From contig UREE01000046.1 in assembly GCA_900546825.1 (NCBI GenBank), positions 1 through 15,993 on the forward strand: a stretch of 15,993 nucleotides of DNA, written 5' to 3'. The stretch comes from an uncultured Collinsella sp. (GTDB lineage: Bacteria; Actinomycetota; Coriobacteriia; Coriobacteriales; Coriobacteriaceae). A model generated the notes under the pieces. It ran no database searches. It was given only the letters and a program-made list of their open reading frames with translations, and was not told where the DNA came from. Shown one piece after another: positions 14,199-15,993 of the stretch. The translations under genes and the position numbers were made by a program. How positions within the stretch are numbered: position 1 is the stretch's first letter; each line of letters starts with the position of its first letter.

Positions 14199-15581
14199 AT
14201 GAACCTGGGCAGCGAGAGCGAGACCGTCGAGTTCAAGAAGTCCACTGGCGAGCATAAAGAAGCACTGCAGGCCATCAGCGCCATGCTGAACAAGCACGGC
14301 CGCGGCGAGCTCTACTTCGGCGTGAAGGACAACGGCGATGTCATCGGCCAGGATGTCAGCGACGCAACGCTGCGCCAGGTGACGTCGTGGGTGTCCGACA
14401 AGATCGAGCCCGCGGTGTTCCCGACGGTCGAGTGCCTCGACGCCGATGATGGGCTGCGATACATCAAAATTGCCTTCTCAGGTGCCGACGCCCCCTACTC
14501 CGCCGACGGACGCTACTTCACCCGCGTGGGGACTTCGAACAAAGCGCTGTCGGCCTCGGAGCTGAGCGCCATGGTCGTCAAGCGTGAGCGCGCCCGTAGC
14601 CCGTGGGACTCGCTGCCGTCCGGCAGGCCCGTCTCCGACGCCGACGAGCAGGCGGTGCGCGACTTCGTCGCGCGCGGCGGCAGGGCCGGACGCGTGGGCG
14701 GCGGGTTCGCCGGCGTGGAGGACACCTTGGCAAGGCTCGACCTCGTCGCGCCCGACGGCAGCCTAAGAAACGCCGCGGTGGAGCTGTTCTGCGAGGGATC
14801 CGACACCTACCCCAGGATGAAGCTGGGGCTTCTGGGCGGCAACACCAAGGCCAAGATCCTCGACCTGCGTCGCGAGTGCGGCACCATGCTCAAGCTGCTC
14901 GACTTCGCCGAGTACTTCGTGACGTCGAACATCAGGCGCGAGTTCGTCATCGGCGAGACGGGCATGTACCGCAAGGAGATCCCCGAGATCCCGGCCGAGG
15001 CCATCCGCGAGGCGGTTGCCAACGCGCTGTGCCACCGCGACTACACCACCGGCACCGCCGTCGAGGTCAACGTGTTCATGGACACCGTCCAGATCGTGAG
15101 CCCGGGCCTGTTCCCCGAGGGCGACTCGCCGCAAGAGCACCTAGACGGTACCGCGAGCGAGTTCGGCCTCCGAAACCCCGCGATCGCGCGCACCCTGTTC
15201 CGCGCCGGCGTCATCGAGCAGTACGGCACGGGCATACCGCGCATCAAGGAGGCCTGCGAGGCAGCCGGCGTGAGGTTCCGCTTCGAGCAGACCGTCAACA
15301 GCACCGTCGTCGTCTTCGAGCGTCCTGGGTTACAGAAAGCGGCCTTCAGGAGAACCGCGGCCGACAACCGACCGCTCCTCAGCGAGCGCGAACGAGCAGC
15401 GATGGCAATTGCCGCCGCTCAGGGGAAAATCACGACCTCCGACCTCGCGCGGGAGTCCAATGTCGGTAGGAAAACGGCCTCGAAGACTCTGAAAGACCTT
15501 GCCGGGCGAGGCCTGTTGGAATGGGTAGGGAAAAGCCCGAAAGACCCGCACCAGTTCTACAGGATGCCAAGCGAAGTTTGA
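14199..15581 (+). CDS. AlbA_2 / HATPase_c_4 putative transcriptional regulator
   Basis: A 460-residue cytosolic protein of the AlbA_2 (Schlafen-type) plus ATPase-like family, often annotated as 'RecG-like' or 'ATP-binding protein'. The N-terminal AlbA_2 domain (about 1-125) has ETVEFKKS (8-15), GRGELYFGVKDNGDVIG (34-50) and RYFTRVGTSNKALS (105-118). The middle part (about 190-375) carries HATPase_c_4 blocks: REAVANALCHRDY (270-282), VSPGLFPEG (300-308) and RNPAIARTLFRAGVIEQYGTG (325-345). A C-terminal winged helix (about 393-455) shows ITTSDLARESNVGRKTASKTL. Relatives act as regulators, and some are found in defence or mobile loci; no specific target is known. ATG at 14199 has AAAGG about 8 nt upstream. 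It is divergent from the pel operon across a repeat-bearing gap and is followed by repeats, so it could be an accessory insertion. Confidence 0.87.
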   Translation: MNLGSESETVEFKKSTGEHKEALQAISAMLNKHGRGELYFGVKDNGDVIGQDVSDATLRQVTSWVSDKIEPAVFPTVECLDADDGLRYIKIAFSGADAPYSADGRYFTRVGTSNKALSASELSAMVVKRERARSPWDSLPSGRPVSDADEQAVRDFVARGGRAGRVGGGFAGVEDTLARLDLVAPDGSLRNAAVELFCEGSDTYPRMKLGLLGGNTKAKILDLRRECGTMLKLLDFAEYFVTSNIRREFVIGETGMYRKEIPEIPAEAIREAVANALCHRDYTTGTAVEVNVFMDTVQIVSPGLFPEGDSPQEHLDGTASEFGLRNPAIARTLFRAGVIEQYGTGIPRIKEACEAAGVRFRFEQTVNSTVVVFERPGLQKAAFRRTAADNRPLLSERERAAMAIAAAQGKITTSDLARESNVGRKTASKTLKDLAGRGLLEWVGKSPKDPHQFYRMPSEV

Positions 15582-15635
15582 GGCTGCAGGTCCTAGCCGG
15601 GAAACAGGCCCATTGCGTTTGCTGCCCTCCCCCTG

Positions 15636-15692
15636 CTGGGCACTACTGAGTAATCTACTGGGCACTGCTGAGTAATCTACTGAGTAGTGCCC
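15636..15692. repeat. Tandem 22-nt repeat closed by an inverted copy
   Basis: Two head-to-tail 22-nt units (15636-15657 and 15658-15679), each beginning CTGGGCACT and ending GAGTAATCTA, differ at one base (15645 A versus 15667 G). Immediately after, AGTAGTGCCC (15683-15692) is the exact complement of GGGCACTACT in the first unit (15638-15647), so the block can fold into a stem with a repeat-containing loop. No T-run follows, so it is not a standard terminator. Two units only, without spacers, is not a CRISPR. Confidence 0.75.
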
Positions 15693-15744
15693 AAGCGCGA
15701 GTTGGCAAGTCCGCCGAAGCCCAGAGAAACGGCTCCGAAGAATA

Positions 15745-15774
15745 TACTGACCGCTACTGACCGCTACTGATCGC
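15745..15774. repeat. Three 10-nt tandem repeats
   Basis: TACTGACCGC occurs at 15745-15754 and 15755-15764, and as TACTGATCGC at 15765-15774 (one change). The third copy runs into the 5' arm of the strong hairpin that follows. Ten-base periodicity puts the copies on the same DNA face, which would suit cooperative protein binding; slippage expansion is the simpler explanation. Confidence 0.75.
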
Positions 15775-15806
15775 GGCATTCGGCAGGCCCGCCGAATGCC
15801 GCGGTC
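15769..15806. other. Strong GC-rich hairpin
   Basis: GCGGCATTCGGC (15773-15784) pairs perfectly with GCCGAATGCCGC (15791-15802) around the 6-nt loop AGGCCC. The stem extends by a C-G pair, a wobble and two more pairs, to about 16 bp. It is followed by GTCTCCCGAGAC rather than a T-run. It may end transcription of the AlbA_2 gene Rho-independently without a U-tract, or form part of a structured RNA. A degenerate copy of loop plus 3' arm lies at 15704-15720. Confidence 0.6.
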
Positions 15807-15840
15807 TCCCGAGACTAGCAGAGCCGCCCTTATTGTTAGC

Positions 15841-15869
15841 GCTGCCGAAGCAAGCCCTACTTCAGCAGC
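15841..15869. other. Further stem-loop in the terminal non-coding region
   Basis: GCTGCCGAAG (15841-15850) pairs with CTTCAGCAGC (15860-15869) with one C-A mismatch and a 9-nt loop. It is the last clear structure. The rest of the 412-nt region after 15581 shows no gene that I would defend; the final bases hold only a 9-codon open start at 15967 without a ribosome site. Confidence 0.5.
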
Positions 15870-15993
15870 AACTTGAATTTTCGTGCGATGAGCCTCCCCG
15901 GAGCCAAGAGCCTTTTGCCCTAATCACAACACCGCAATTCAAGCACCGCAGAAAACTCCATTAGCGATGAACCAGCCACTTGAAGACGTGATC

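Noticed and set aside
15636..15692. CRISPR array
   Set aside because: Only two directly abutting units with no spacers and no cas gene in the window.
15330..15779. 149-codon minus-strand frame
   Set aside because: It is half antisense to the AlbA_2 gene and half through tandem repeats, with no motif and no ribosome site.
15967..15993. Start of a gene at the window edge (MNQPLEDVI)
   Set aside because: Only nine codons are visible and no Shine-Dalgarno sequence precedes the ATG; cannot be supported here.

Overview
The window reads as a monoderm, GC-rich gut actinobacterium, most likely a Coriobacteriia member such as Collinsella. This is inferred from GC-rich codon use, the gene families present, and a polysaccharide cluster without outer-membrane (PelB/PelC-like) parts; it is not tested by any search. 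Coding density is high on the minus strand from about 13.6 kb back to 1.4 kb.

Layout. Positions 1-762 (-) hold the N-terminal part of IMP dehydrogenase (guaB), transcribed divergently from a small ModE-type winged-helix regulator (956-1300, +). A 19-bp-arm palindrome (1342-1416) follows. A degenerate Cys/Met-metabolism PLP-fold protein (1435-2427, -) sits just downstream of the main operon.

The core of the window is one tightly packed minus-strand operon read from about 13.6 kb to 2.46 kb: pelD (with an extra SDR-like domain) - pelE - membrane-anchored polysaccharide deacetylase (DUF2194, PelA-like) - pelF - pelG - CotH-family lipoprotein - VTC-domain polyphosphate polymerase - DUF4956 membrane protein. 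Neighbouring genes overlap by 4-14 nt or are 3 nt apart, so all eight are probably co-transcribed and translationally coupled. The first five genes match the gene order of the Gram-positive Pel exopolysaccharide clusters. PelD keeps an RxxD cyclic-di-GMP site but has lost the GGDEF active site. PelF is the glycosyltransferase, PelG and PelE/PelD form the membrane complex, and the DUF2194 protein would deacetylate the polymer outside the membrane. The last three genes add a second, less understood chemistry: polyphosphate synthesis (VTC), a partner membrane protein (DUF4956) and a surface kinase-like lipoprotein (CotH). I infer a coupled exopolysaccharide/polyphosphate or phosphorylation envelope system, which is the most interesting thing in the window.

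Positions 13.6-14.2 kb are a non-coding stretch of about 600 nt holding the pelD promoter, alternative hairpins and a second long inverted repeat whose arms resemble those at 1342-1416. A divergent plus-strand gene (14199-15581) encodes an AlbA_2/ATPase-like/winged-helix regulator with a near-perfect dyad placed against its -10 box. The last 400 nt show no convincing gene but hold several tandem repeats and strong stem-loops.
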